64,000 nucleotides of DNA, from positions 21,315 through 85,314 of the forward strand of contig DATFYM010000023.1 of assembly GCA_035315065.1 (NCBI GenBank). Reading direction: 5' to 3'. The stretch's first letter is position 1. Every line of letters begins with the position of its first letter. The DNA comes from DATFYM01 sp035315065. GTDB lineage: Bacteria > Acidobacteriota > Terriglobia > UBA7540. The notes below the pieces were generated by a model that saw nothing but the letters and a program-made list of their open reading frames with translations, ran no database searches and had not been told where the DNA came from. Shown piece by piece: positions 41,428-49,624 of this stretch. Made by a program: the position numbers and the translations under genes.

Positions 41428-41617
41428 TAGTCTTCAGTTCTCAGTTTTCAGCCTTCACGGGCTGTGAAGCAATTGCGTAAGAGCTTCCAACGCAGAGACG
41501 CAGAGGCACGGAGAAAAATGGGGCACATTCGGGAAACAAACCACATCCCCTGCTGTTTCATTCTCTCCTCTGCGCCTCTGTGCCTCCGTGTTTAATTTCC
41601 TCACGCGTTCTCAACTT
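41428..41617. repeat. Repeat-rich gap between pilM and pilN, nested arms
   Basis: Two nested pairs are visible: GTTCTCAGTTTTCAGCCTTC near 41436 with a poor partner at 41606, and CGCAGAGACGCAGAGGCACG (41491-41510) with CTCTGCGCCTCTGTGCCTCC (41570-41589). The second pair uses heptamers of the type GCAGAGR. No gene is present in this gap. Confidence 0.75.
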
Positions 41618-42631
41618 TCAATCACGCCTGGCGCGGCCCGCTGACGGCTGATGGCCGATAGCCTCCGAATTACACGCGAGGCCGGCGGCCACCGCTCCGT
41701 AGCGCTCGAAGTCCACTCTTTCCTCCCCCACCAGCAGCGAACCGAGTTCCGGAGTGGGCGCCAGTTCCTTCACCTCGCAACGGGTAGCGCCAGCTAGTTC
41801 CACCTCCAGCCCCGGGAGCGTCATAGGCCGCGCGCAGAGCCATACCTCGCCAATTTCTACCTGCAAATGATCGCGCGAGCCGGCAAGAACCCGCGCCGCT
41901 TCGGTCGCCACGTCCGCCACCATATTGACGGCACCAGGGCGTACCTCGCGCGTTCTCCAGAAACAGACTCGGCTACCCAGAACCACCACCGCGGTCACCC
42001 ATCGGCAGCAAAGGTGGATCAAGAGTTGTCCAGCATCGCTGCGCTCCGGGATCAGCGGCAGAAGGGCCATCGTCGACGGCAGAACCAGAGCCGGGGTGCC
42101 GCGGCCGGGCCCCAAAACTGACTCGTACTGGCCGAGCACCTGATCCCTGCCCGCCAAGGCCAGAACTTCCACGTGGCCGGGCTGGTTCAGCAACACCTGG
42201 TAGTGAATCCGAGCCTCTTCGGCCGGAAACGGCAGGCTCTCACCGAGCTTCCACCGTACAAGGACCTCCGCCTCACGATGATCGTCAGGAAGGGTCTCAA
42301 ACGCGAGGACGCCCACGCGGGTCGCCGCATCAGAAAGCAGGAGGCCGAATCGATCGCTCCCGTTGCCGAGAGCCGACATGACAGTGGTGGCCGCCTCGCG
42401 TACCGCGTCAGGGTTGGCCACGTTAGTCTGGCCGGTGTGTGGGTTAACGGCCTGAGGTGGAAGCGCCGCGACGTGAATGCGGCGAACCTCGCGCTGGTGC
42501 TTCACGGTGGCCAAGCGCGCACCCGCGATGAAGTCAGGCTGGATCTCCAGCAGCACAGAGGGTAATGTAAACGGTGCCGTCCCTCTGATTGTGCCGCTTG
42601 TAAATCGCCTCTTGAGGTCTTTCCAATCCAT
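41618..42631 (-). CDS. PilM-like cytoplasmic ATPase-fold protein
   Basis: A 337-residue actin-like protein of the PilM/GspL class. Segments: VLLEIQPDFIAGARL near 26, RVGVLAFETLPDDHREAEVL near 105, VLVRWKLGESLPFPAEEARI near 124 (typical for PilM of Acidobacteria), and a C-terminal QLLIHLCCRWVTAVVVLGSR near 200. The nucleotide-binding motifs are degenerate, as often in this class. It starts with ATG 42631 and precedes pilN, with which it interacts in the cytoplasm. It lies downstream of gspE with a broken gene and repeats in between, so co-transcription is likely but interrupted by 680 bases. Confidence 0.75.
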   Translation of the reverse strand: MDWKDLKRRFTSGTIRGTAPFTLPSVLLEIQPDFIAGARLATVKHQREVRRIHVAALPPQAVNPHTGQTNVANPDAVREAATTVMSALGNGSDRFGLLLSDAATRVGVLAFETLPDDHREAEVLVRWKLGESLPFPAEEARIHYQVLLNQPGHVEVLALAGRDQVLGQYESVLGPGRGTPALVLPSTMALLPLIPERSDAGQLLIHLCCRWVTAVVVLGSRVCFWRTREVRPGAVNMVADVATEAARVLAGSRDHLQVEIGEVWLCARPMTLPGLEVELAGATRCEVKELAPTPELGSLLVGEERVDFERYGAVAAGLACNSEAIGHQPSAGRARRD

Positions 42632-42894
42632 AAATGTCCGCCGTCAAATCGCTCATCCTATTCAAAACAAATTGGTAACCAAGAATCGGCAATATAGAGA
42701 ACCCTTCACTCCTCCCTTATTTGCTGAAAATCAGGCCAAAAATCCTCGCAGCTCGTTGATTATAAATCCACTTGACCACAGTGGCTTCGTTCGTGTCGGT
42801 TTCCTCTCAACTCACTGATAATGAGGGCTTTGACCGAATGGCTTCGATTGGCTTCGTTCGCGCCCTCCTTTCTCCCAGACTCTGGCCAGATCAT
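42632..42894. other. Gap upstream of pilM with dispersed GAAGCCA words
   Basis: There is no gene in this stretch. On the minus strand AACGAAGCCAATCGAAGCCA (about 42843-42862) and CGAACGAAGCCAC (about 42781-42793) match the unit of the 52-bp tandem array at 15.9 kb. AT-rich sequence at 42640-42760 could hold a promoter for pilM, but I see no good -35/-10 pair. Confidence 0.45.
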
Positions 42895-42971
42895 GGGAGC
42901 GCGCGCGTCCTGCCCGCTCCTGATTTAGGCTCTTACGAGAAGCGAAAAGCGGGCAAGATGCCCGCGCTCCC
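42895..42971. repeat. Palindromic element, second copy of the polA-type repeat
   Basis: GGGAGCGCGCGCGTCCTGCC on the left pairs with GGGCAAGATGCCCGCGCTCCC on the right. The termini and order are the same as the copy translated inside polA. It directly follows the frameshifted coiled-coil gene on the minus strand. Confidence 0.85.
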
Positions 42972-42974
42972 AGA

Positions 42975-43220
42975 CTAAGCCTCACGCACCAAGTGGAGCC
43001 GCTCTTCGATGCGCTCGACGCGCCGGTCGAGAGCACCCATCGCTGTGTTAAACTCCAACCGAATCTCAGCGAATCCCTCTTCATTTCGGCGCGAACGGCA
43101 TCGAGTTTAGAGTATACCTCGCGCCGCAGGGATTCCACGCTGGCGCTGGAAATAGAAGCCAAGCACCAGACCGATCACGATGATGGTCACTTGGCCCACG
43201 GCAATCGACAACGGGTTCAT
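42975..43220 (-). pseudogene. Frameshifted small membrane/coiled-coil protein gene
   Basis: From ATG 43220 the first frame encodes MNPLSIAVGQVTIIVIGLVL and GFYFQRQ, a single transmembrane anchor, but reaches TAA after 38 codons. The second frame continues with VESLRREVYSKLDAVRAEMK, a coiled-coil. The third continues with AEIRLEFNTAMGALDRRVER and IEERLHLVREA to TAG at 42975. Joined, they give the familiar anchor-plus-coiled-coil small protein seen widely in Acidobacteria. Two frameshifts break it, so it is a pseudogene unless the assembly is wrong. It lies inside the secretion operon between gspE and pilM. Confidence 0.75.
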
Positions 43221-43263
43221 CCTTATCTTCTTGATCCTCTTGCTTGCTCAAGGCCAGCCTCTG

Positions 43264-43316
43264 GCCGCTCTTCAATCGTCAATCCCAAATCGACAATCGT
43301 CAATTCCAGATCACTC
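43264..43316. repeat. Heptamer array (CAATCGT words)
   Basis: TCAATCGTCAATCCCAAATC and CAATCGTCAATTCC follow the gspE stop on the minus strand. No facing arm is seen here. A complementary array with the same word lies at the other end of gspE (44957-44979), so the two could flank gspE as a unit. Confidence 0.7.
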
Positions 43317-44915
43317 CACAAACGTGACCTTGTTAATCTCTTTGAAAGTGGTGATCCCCGCCCTTACTTTCTCCAGGGCAGACTCCCGCAAGGTTACCAT
43401 GCCTTCTTGTTTGGCCACGCGGCGCAACTCGGAGCCGGCGGCCTTCCCGAGGATCAGCTCGCGAATGCGGTCGGAAAGTTCCAGCAACTCGGCGATGGCG
43501 GTGCGGCCGTGGAATCCCGTATTGCTGCAATGCTGGCAACCAACCCCTTCATAGAACGTGACGTCCCGCCAGGCCGCCGGGTCCTGGCCCGACTCTTCCA
43601 GCACTTCCCGCGAAACCTCCACCGGCCGCTTGCACTGCTCGCAGATCACGCGCACCAGGCGCTGCGCCATGATGCAGTTGAGCGCCGAGACAAAGTTATA
43701 GACCTCCACCTTCATGTTAAGAAAACGGCCCAGCACGTCGACCACGTTATTCGCGTGCACGGTGGTAAACACTAGGTGGCCGGTGAGCGCCGACTGGATT
43801 GCGATCTGGGCCGTCTCCTCGTCGCGGATCTCACCCACCATGATTTTGTCCGGGTCGTGACGCAGGATGGAGCGCAAGCCGCGGGCAAACGTCAGCCCCT
43901 TCTTTTCATTCACGGGAATCTGGGTCACGCCGCGGATCTGGTATTCCACCGGATCCTCGATGGTGATGATCTTGTCTTCCTCGGTTTTGATCTCGGAGAG
44001 AGCCCCATACAGCGTCGTCGTCTTGCCGCTACCGGTGGGCCCGGTCACCAGCACCATGCCGTAGGGCTCGCGAATGAAGCGCCGCAGCCGTTTCAGCTCG
44101 CGTTCCGGGATGCCGAGCACATCCAGGCGCAAGGTGCGGAATTTTTCGCTCAACGATTCCTTGTCGAGAATGCGGAGCACCGCGTCCTCGCCGTTGATGG
44201 AAGGCATGATGGAGACGCGAAAGTCGATCGGGCGGCCGCGGTAGCGTACCCGGAAGCGGCCGTCCTGGGGAACGCGGCGCTCGGCGATATCCAGTTCGGC
44301 CATCACCTTGATGCGGGTGATGAGGGTGGACTGGTGCTCGCGCGCCAGGGCCGAGGCCTGTTGCAGCACGCCGTCGATGCGGTATTTCACCACCACCGAG
44401 TTGTCGCGGCTCTCGATGTGGATATCGCTGGCGCGCCGCTCGAGCCCGGCGAAGACCAACGAGTCGACCAGCTTGATCATGGGGTCCACTTCGCGATCCT
44501 GCACCATGTGCTCGAGCGACAGACCTTCCTCGCCGCCTTCTTCATCGCGAATGACGTCCAGCCGAAACTCCGACGTGGCTTCATCGAGCACGCGCTGGGA
44601 AGGATCGGTCTTTTTCAGGAAATCGCGTACCTGGCTGGGCGCGGCCACCTTGATCACCAAGCGGCGGTCGAGTTTGCTCTCCAATTCGTCCAGACGCGCG
44701 AGGTCGGTGGGATCGGCCATCGCTACCACCATCTGGTGGTCGGGGGCCGCGATCGGTAGAAATTGGTAGCGGACCATCAAATCCAGCGGTACCGACCGCA
44801 GGAGTTCGATATCGGGACGAAAGTCCGCCAGGTCTACCACCTCAAAGTGATAGCGCCGGGCGATGTCGCGCGCTCGTTCAAGTTCCGCATCGAGAACCGC
44901 CTGTGATTCAGCCAC
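43311..44915 (-). CDS. gspE: GspE/PilB-type secretion ATPase
   Basis: A 534-residue cytoplasmic hexameric ATPase that drives pseudopilus or pilus assembly. GTG 44915 is chosen: GGAGGG lies four bases upstream and the protein then begins MAESQAVLDAELERARDIAR. An N-terminal N1E-like domain (about 1-130) is followed by the catalytic core: Walker A GPTGSGKTTTLYGAL near 292, an Asp box (IIMPSINGEDAVLRILD in the upstream core), Walker B-type IMVGEIRDEETAQIA near 355, and TVHANNVVDVLGRF near 385. A tetracysteine zinc finger, CEQCKRPV plus CQHCSN, lies near 430-465. The full-length open frame extends upstream into a heptamer array, which is not credible coding sequence. Confidence 0.92.
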   Translation of the reverse strand: MAESQAVLDAELERARDIARRYHFEVVDLADFRPDIELLRSVPLDLMVRYQFLPIAAPDHQMVVAMADPTDLARLDELESKLDRRLVIKVAAPSQVRDFLKKTDPSQRVLDEATSEFRLDVIRDEEGGEEGLSLEHMVQDREVDPMIKLVDSLVFAGLERRASDIHIESRDNSVVVKYRIDGVLQQASALAREHQSTLITRIKVMAELDIAERRVPQDGRFRVRYRGRPIDFRVSIMPSINGEDAVLRILDKESLSEKFRTLRLDVLGIPERELKRLRRFIREPYGMVLVTGPTGSGKTTTLYGALSEIKTEEDKIITIEDPVEYQIRGVTQIPVNEKKGLTFARGLRSILRHDPDKIMVGEIRDEETAQIAIQSALTGHLVFTTVHANNVVDVLGRFLNMKVEVYNFVSALNCIMAQRLVRVICEQCKRPVEVSREVLEESGQDPAAWRDVTFYEGVGCQHCSNTGFHGRTAIAELLELSDRIRELILGKAAGSELRRVAKQEGMVTLRESALEKVRAGITTFKEINKVTFVE

Positions 44916-44935
44916 TTTTCCCTCCAAAGCAGTGA

Positions 44936-45070
44936 CAAGTGACGAGTGAGGAATTGCCGATTGACGATTGTCGATTGAAAGGCAACCCTGCCTGTACTGG
45001 AGCCCGACCGCAACCGGTCCTACAATCGGCAATCGTCAATTCTCCACTAGCCACTAACCACTAGCCACTG
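44936..45070. repeat. Heptamer inverted-repeat locus (CGATTGA and CCACTAR words)
   Basis: AATTGCCGATTGACGATTGTCGATTG (44952-44977) faces CAATCGGCAATCGTCAATTC (45023-45042). Outer patches, GTGACAAGTGACGAGTG on the left and CCACTAGCCACTAACCACT on the right, use other words. It lies between gspF and gspE. Confidence 0.88.
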
Positions 45071-45073
45071 TTC

Positions 45074-46276
45074 TTAATGCACTTGGCTCGCCAGCTCAAA
45101 CAGCGGCAGATAGAAAGCGATCAGAATGAACGCCACCACGATGGCGATGAGACCAAGCATGATGGGATCGACCAAGGAAACCAGCGTCCCCAGATCGATC
45201 GCCACGTCCTCCTCGTAGAATTCGGACAGATTCTCGAGCATGGCGGGCAAGGCGCCAGTGCTCTCCCCCACCTCGATCATATCGAGCGCCATCGGCGGAA
45301 AAACGACGTTCGCTTTCAAGCTATTGTAAAGGGATTGGCCGCCCAGGACTTCCTTTCTCGCCGCCTCGAGAGCACGGGCCACCAGAGGGCTCGAAACCGA
45401 TTCACAGGTGGTCTTGAGCGCCATGATGATCGGCAACCCCCCTTGCAGCAGCGTCGAGAGCGTGCGTGCAAACTCCGCCACCGAGAACTTCAGTAGCAGC
45501 GAACCCACCACCGGGACCTTGAACTTAAATCGGTCCCACGCCAGGCGCGTATTCTCGCGGCGAAAAGCGGAGCGCACGCCGGCCACCACCGCGCCCAAGC
45601 CGATCAGGATCGGCAAGATCATGCGGTTGAGGTTCTTGGAGACCGAGATCACAAACAGCGTAATCGCCGGCAACTCGACGCCCAAGTCATTGTAAAGCAG
45701 CGCGAAGCGCGGCACTACAAACATGACGACAAAGGTGATGAGAACAGCAAGGAAAGCCACCAGGAAGGCCGGGTAGATGAGCGCGGAGAGGAATTTCTTG
45801 CGGAAGCCGCGACTCGTTTTCTGATACGCGACGTAATGGGCCAGCACCTTATCTAGGCTGCCGCTTCGCTCGCCGGCGCGGAGGGTGGCGCAATAGACCT
45901 TGGGAAAACGCCCCACCGCCTCGAACGCCTCAGAGAGCAGCTTGCCGCCGCGGATCTGTTCGCGAACGCCTTCCAGGGCTTCGCGCAGTTCGTCAGTCCG
46001 CGTTTGCGCCACCAGCAGGTCGATGGACTTCTGGAGGGAAAGGCCGGACTTTGACAGGGTGAGAAACTGCTGGTTGAAAATGAGAAAATCATCCGGCTTG
46101 ATCTTCTTCTGCCGCCGAGCGATGACCCTGCCGCCTAGCCCTCCGCGGGAATGAACCGAGAAGACCAGGTAACCTTCCGCCGTCAGGCGCTGGCGCAGGG
46201 CGGACTCCGAGGTTGCCTGCTCCAAGCGGGTGATCACCTGTCCGGTGTCGCTGCCGATTTTGCAGACATATTCCAT
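45074..46276 (-). CDS. gspF: GspF/PilC-type inner-membrane platform protein
   Basis: A 400-residue polytopic platform protein for the pilus/secretion machine. It starts with ATG 46276 (MEYVCKIGSDTG). The two cytoplasmic T2SSF domains are visible: DDFLIFNQQFLTLSKSGLSL near 62, RTLSTLLQGGLPIIMAL near 265, VGESTGALPAMLENLSEFYE near 330. Three transmembrane segments are at about 170-195 (FLVAFLAVLITFVVMFVVP), 215-235 and 375-395 (LIAIVVAFILIAFYLPLF). It contacts GspE and the PilMNO complex. The gene is flanked on both sides by heptamer loci. No odd residues are seen. Confidence 0.92.
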   Translation of the reverse strand: MEYVCKIGSDTGQVITRLEQATSESALRQRLTAEGYLVFSVHSRGGLGGRVIARRQKKIKPDDFLIFNQQFLTLSKSGLSLQKSIDLLVAQTRTDELREALEGVREQIRGGKLLSEAFEAVGRFPKVYCATLRAGERSGSLDKVLAHYVAYQKTSRGFRKKFLSALIYPAFLVAFLAVLITFVVMFVVPRFALLYNDLGVELPAITLFVISVSKNLNRMILPILIGLGAVVAGVRSAFRRENTRLAWDRFKFKVPVVGSLLLKFSVAEFARTLSTLLQGGLPIIMALKTTCESVSSPLVARALEAARKEVLGGQSLYNSLKANVVFPPMALDMIEVGESTGALPAMLENLSEFYEEDVAIDLGTLVSLVDPIMLGLIAIVVAFILIAFYLPLFELASQVH

Positions 46277-46278
46277 GG

Positions 46279-46381
46279 AAAGAAGTCAGCAGTTGGCAGT
46301 CGACAGTTCACAGCACGAAGACGCAGCCAAGCGACGAGTTCTGCGAACTGCCGACTGCCAACTGCCGACTGTCAACTCGCT
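46279..46381. repeat. Heptamer inverted-repeat locus (CAGTTGG/CAGTCGA words)
   Basis: GTCAGCAGTTGGCAGTCGAC (46283-46302) faces GCGAACTGCCGACTGCCAAC and further units (46340-46378). It fills the gap between the second pseudopilin and gspF and lies directly before the gspF start on the minus strand. Confidence 0.88.
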
Positions 46382-46903
46382 TCACCACGTATCGTACGTC
46401 GTCGTCCCGTCGAGCGCCGTCTCCGTGGAGCCGCTGTGAACGTCCGTGATGCCGCTGGCCGACTCGGTGCCCGAAGGAACCTCCTCAGTCTCCGTCTGCC
46501 ACGTGTCATTGCGGCCGGTGAAGGGATCGGTGGGGAGCCCACCTCGAAGGTAGCCCGCGTCTACCAAGTCGTCCAGCGAAGCGGGCGGCTCCTGCTTGTC
46601 GATCGTGTACTGGTCGATCAGCTTACGCAACGTGTAGAGGTCGTCGCGCAGCACCGCCTCCCGGGCATGAACCACCGCCGTGTGATAAGTGGGAACGGCC
46701 ATGGAGGCGACGATCAAAATGAGGGTCAAGACGACCATCATCTCCAGCAGGGTGAAGCCGTAAGACAATCGACAGTCGACAGTCGACAGTCGACAGTCGG
46801 ACGTTGAGGGCCGAAACCGGTGGCGCGCGATGCCGCGCCCAGTTCGGGTCTCTGACTGTTGACTGTCGACTGTGAACTGTGAACTTTCGAGATTACCAGT
46901 CAC
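46382..46903 (-). CDS. GspG/PulG-like pseudopilin (second)
   Basis: A pseudopilin with the prepilin motif YG then FTLLEMMVVLTLILIVASMA, with Glu at +5. A long alpha-helix and a small domain follow, ending SSTETALDGT-type (C-terminal pattern TALDGTTTYDTW). It matches its neighbour and fits the calcium-binding C-terminus of GspG. The start is uncertain. GTG 46903 overlaps the previous gene's stop and is in frame; an ATG at 46993 is also in frame. Both give a leader of more than 40 residues, partly translated from ACAGTCG-type heptamers (RLSTVDCRLS). The prepilin peptidase would remove it. Confidence 0.75.
   Translation of the reverse strand: MTGNLESSQFTVDSQQSETRTGRGIARHRFRPSTSDCRLSTVDCRLSYGFTLLEMMVVLTLILIVASMAVPTYHTAVVHAREAVLRDDLYTLRKLIDQYTIDKQEPPASLDDLVDAGYLRGGLPTDPFTGRNDTWQTETEEVPSGTESASGITDVHSGSTETALDGTTTYDTW
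46763..46888. repeat. Heptamer inverted-repeat locus (ACAGTCG word) inside the second pseudopilin leader
   Basis: CAATCGACAGTCGACAGTCGACAGTCGAC units (46766-46799) face GACTGTTGACTGTCGACTGT and GAACTGTGAAC units (46855-46885). Both arms lie in the leader-coding part of the pseudopilin gene, ending one codon pair before the prepilin cleavage site. Confidence 0.9.
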
Positions 46904-47483
46904 TGTACTTCGTCCCATCCAGGGCCGTTTCCTGGCTCTTCGTATAGATGTCAAAAACATTGTCGCCGCCCCAACTCGTCGAGTCGGGATCATCCTGCAT
47001 GGCTCGCAATCCCCATTCTGCCTTGCCGGTCATGGGATCAACCGGGATTCGGCGCAGGAACTTGTATTTCACCCCTTCCTTGGCGCCTTTAATCTCTACG
47101 CCTTGCACCAGCGTGTCCAGGTCCGGCGGATACCCGTAGGTATCAGCCTTCATCGGAATCATCTGGCGGTCGGAGAAATCCTTATACCGGTCAATGGCGT
47201 CGCGAATATCGCGGAGGTCGCGCCGCAATTCGAGCTCACGAGTCCGCTTCACCTCGGTGCGCGCCAGAGGAATCGCCATGCTCGTGAGCAGAAGCATGAT
47301 AGTGATGGCGGCCATGAGTTCCACCAGGGTGAACCCTGCACCCTTTGGAAACTCGAAAATCGAAAATCGAAAATCGAAACTCGAAACTCGAAACTCGGGA
47401 AGGTGGGTTCTCCGGGTTGGCAGGGCGCGAACATCCTGCATGCTCGTCACTCGCGACTCGTCACTTGTCACTTGCCTTCTCAT
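46893..47483 (-). CDS. GspG/PulG-like pseudopilin (first)
   Basis: A 196-residue pseudopilin with KGAG then FTLVELMAAITIMLLLTSMA (Glu +5) starting at about residue 51. The globular part includes REVKRTRELELRRDLRDIRD-like helix residues (LELRRDLRDIRDAIDRYKD), FLRRIPVDPMTGKAEWGLR and the C-terminus TALDGTKYSDW. The DPMTGKxEW motif is typical for GspG. The ATG at 47483 overlaps the gspD stop (ATGA). The leader of about 50 residues is mostly translated heptamers (EFRVSSFDFRFSIFEF) and would be cut off by prepilin peptidase. Together with the second copy it would form the pseudopilus body. Confidence 0.8.
   Translation of the reverse strand: MRRQVTSDESRVTSMQDVRALPTRRTHLPEFRVSSFDFRFSIFEFPKGAGFTLVELMAAITIMLLLTSMAIPLARTEVKRTRELELRRDLRDIRDAIDRYKDFSDRQMIPMKADTYGYPPDLDTLVQGVEIKGAKEGVKYKFLRRIPVDPMTGKAEWGLRAMQDDPDSTSWGGDNVFDIYTKSQETALDGTKYSDW
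47348..47481. repeat. Heptamer arms inside the first pseudopilin leader
   Basis: CGAAAATCGAAAATCGAAAA and CGAAACT units (47354-47397) are followed by CTCGTCACTCGCGACTCGTC and CACTTGTCACTTG (47441-47474). The two arms use different words and pair poorly. Both are translated as the leader of the first pseudopilin. Confidence 0.85.
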
Positions 47484-49300
47484 TGCGGCTCTTGCGGAAA
47501 TCCAGGAGCTTGCGGCACGGCCTCCAACGGATTCGGTTCCCCTATCAAGCCGGGCGTCGAGCTCGACCCCACCACGAGGGTGTTCGACTCCCGGAGATCC
47601 GGCAGGCGAACCACGTGCGGCGTCAACATCACCATCACTTCACTGTCGGCCCGATCGGTATGCTCGTTCGTAAAGAGATAACGCAGCAGCGGAATGGAAC
47701 CTAGAAAAGGCAGGCCGGAGACTGAGTGGGTGACCGTGGTCTCATTAAGGCCGCCCAGCAAGCTGGCCTCGCCCTCCCTCAGACGAATGACGTGCTCGAT
47801 GTTCTTCTGCGTGAAGGTCGGCTGGCTGATGCCCGCGATGGTCACTGGCGCGCCCTCGGCGGAGATTTCGATTTTCGTCTTCAGGCTCACTTCTCCATCC
47901 GGCAACACCGACGGCGTAATATCCAGGCTCACGCCGACGTCCTGATACTGAAACTGGGTGCTGGCAAGCAGCCCTATGCCCGAAGAGGTGCCGGTGGTAC
48001 CAGTGCCGGTCCCCGACGAGACCGTCCCGCCATAGGAAGGCAAAAAGCTGCCCGTGGCGATGGGGACCCTGGTGCCAATCTTCAGCTTGGCGCTCTCGCC
48101 GTCGGTCGCGCGGATCGTGGGGTTTTGCAGAATGCGCGTGTGGGTGTCACTCATCATGGCGGTCGCCGCCGCACTCGGCAATGCAATGCTGAAATCATTG
48201 CCGGTAAGGTCTTTGAGCTTGTTAAGAGTAACTGCGGCAGGACTGGTGCTGGATGCATTCGCGGGTGTGAACCCTATACCCACCAGAGTCCCTTCGGGCG
48301 CCCCGCTAACCGCAAGCGTTTGGGGCGCCAGGCCCAGATCTCTCAGTCGGTCGCGATCCGCTTCCACAATCGCGACCTCCACCAGCACCTCGGCTTTGCC
48401 GTGATCGAGGTTACGGATCAACTTTTCGGCGGCTGCCACTTTCGCCGGCGTATCGGCCACGATGATCGCGTTGACGTCGGGGTTATCAACGACCTGTTTA
48501 AGTTGGAGGACCGACTTCAACGCCTGGGTGATCGAGTTGCGGTCCGTGGGCTTCACCGGATTGTCGAGGTAAATCGTCTTCACCACCAAGTCGTCGAAGT
48601 CCCGGTGGTTAGCCACATTTTCCGGAATAATCAGAATGGTGTTGGGGGTAATCGGTTTCCAAAAGGTGTGAGTCTCGTAGCCGAGAATTCGCAACGCCTC
48701 CTCGAGTTTGACGTTGGTGAGCTCCAGCGAGATCGGCTTGGGCTGATATCCTTCCAAAAAGGCGACGTTAAAGTCGCCGAGCTTGGCCAGCGTTTCGAAC
48801 ACCTTTTTACTGTCAAGCGGGCCGATGCGGATGTGGGCCATCGGCTCTGGCGGAAAAGGCTTCAGTTGCATGGCGCCACTCGACGGGACCTCCTCGCCCT
48901 TCATCGCCTGCTTCAATTCCTTCTCGCGCTCCTTCTTGGCAGCAACTTGCTTCGCCAGGACCCTGGCCAGTTCTTGACGGGCGGCGTCGTTGGACGGATC
49001 GATGGCGGCGGCCTTCTGAAATTCCCCGGCCGCCTGATCGAGCCGGCCCTCTTCAAGGAACCGGCGTCCCTGCTTCAAATGGAAGAAAGAAGCCGCATCC
49101 CGCGCGTGCTTCTCGGCCACCAGATAGCGCGAGTCATCGGGATGTTGCTGCACGGCCTTCTCATAGTCGACGAGGGCTGTATCGTAGTCCTTGCGCAATT
49201 CCGCCTTCTCGCCATTATGGTAAGCGCTGCCGGCGCCGCCGCCGCAGCCGACACAAAACACTGCGAGTATTCCCACCAGGTACAGCCGCGTGTCTTTCAC
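47480..49300 (-). CDS. gspD: Secretin (GspD/PilQ-type) with TPR-containing N-terminus
   Basis: A 606-residue outer-membrane secretin lipoprotein. GTG 49300 with GAGGAGAGG just upstream gives the signal YLVGILAVFCVGC with a lipobox. Residues about 35-130 carry TPR-like helices (YDTALVDYEKAVQQHPDDSR, RFLEEGRLDQAAGEFQKAA). About 160-330 holds the STN/N0 and N1 domains (DFNVAFLEGYQPKPISLELT, VKTIYLDNPVKPTDRNSI, NAIIVADTPAKVAAAEKLI). The secretin core is at about 340-580 (VLVEVAIVEADRDRLRDLGL, then EHVIRLREGEASLLGGL and SGLPFLGSIPLLRYLF). It is the first gene of the operon and forms the outer-membrane channel for pilus or secreted protein. Confidence 0.92.
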   Translation of the reverse strand: MKDTRLYLVGILAVFCVGCGGGAGSAYHNGEKAELRKDYDTALVDYEKAVQQHPDDSRYLVAEKHARDAASFFHLKQGRRFLEEGRLDQAAGEFQKAAAIDPSNDAARQELARVLAKQVAAKKEREKELKQAMKGEEVPSSGAMQLKPFPPEPMAHIRIGPLDSKKVFETLAKLGDFNVAFLEGYQPKPISLELTNVKLEEALRILGYETHTFWKPITPNTILIIPENVANHRDFDDLVVKTIYLDNPVKPTDRNSITQALKSVLQLKQVVDNPDVNAIIVADTPAKVAAAEKLIRNLDHGKAEVLVEVAIVEADRDRLRDLGLAPQTLAVSGAPEGTLVGIGFTPANASSTSPAAVTLNKLKDLTGNDFSIALPSAAATAMMSDTHTRILQNPTIRATDGESAKLKIGTRVPIATGSFLPSYGGTVSSGTGTGTTGTSSGIGLLASTQFQYQDVGVSLDITPSVLPDGEVSLKTKIEISAEGAPVTIAGISQPTFTQKNIEHVIRLREGEASLLGGLNETTVTHSVSGLPFLGSIPLLRYLFTNEHTDRADSEVMVMLTPHVVRLPDLRESNTLVVGSSSTPGLIGEPNPLEAVPQAPGFPQEPQ

Positions 49301-49487
49301 GTGCGCCTCTCCTCGCGCCAGCCGGGGCCGCCGGCGCCTCCACGAGTTGCTGGCCACCGCACGAATCCGGCGGACGGGCCCCCCAACCCATAAAGTTATT
49401 ATCGCAAATGCCCTTGCACAAAGCAAGTTCTCCTTGGCCACAGGGTGTCCCGGGCTTAGACGCGCCAGCACACCCAGAGGTGGTACG

Positions 49488-49624
49488 AGGAATTGACGAT
49501 TGATCCCGCCCAGCGGGACAGATTGACGATTGAAAACAGCTTTCAGCTTTCAGCGGTCAGCTCTCAGCACGGAAGTCCGGTTCTTGCCGATAGTCTGATT
49601 GCTCCTTCAACCTGTAATCGTCAA
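49488..49624. repeat. Heptamer arrays upstream of the secretin operon
   Basis: GAATTGACGATTGATCC, a small CCCGCCCAGCGGG hairpin, ATTGACGATTG, then AGCTTTCAGCTTTCAGCGGT (49538-49557). The partner word TAATCGTCAAT appears at 49614-49624, at the end of the DUF2461 gene. Words from two other loci are combined here. Confidence 0.8.

Noticed and set aside
47726..49393. Long open frame opposite the secretin gene (555 codons)
   Set aside because: It is a GC-rich antisense shadow of gspD with Arg/Gly/His-rich composition and no recognisable domain.
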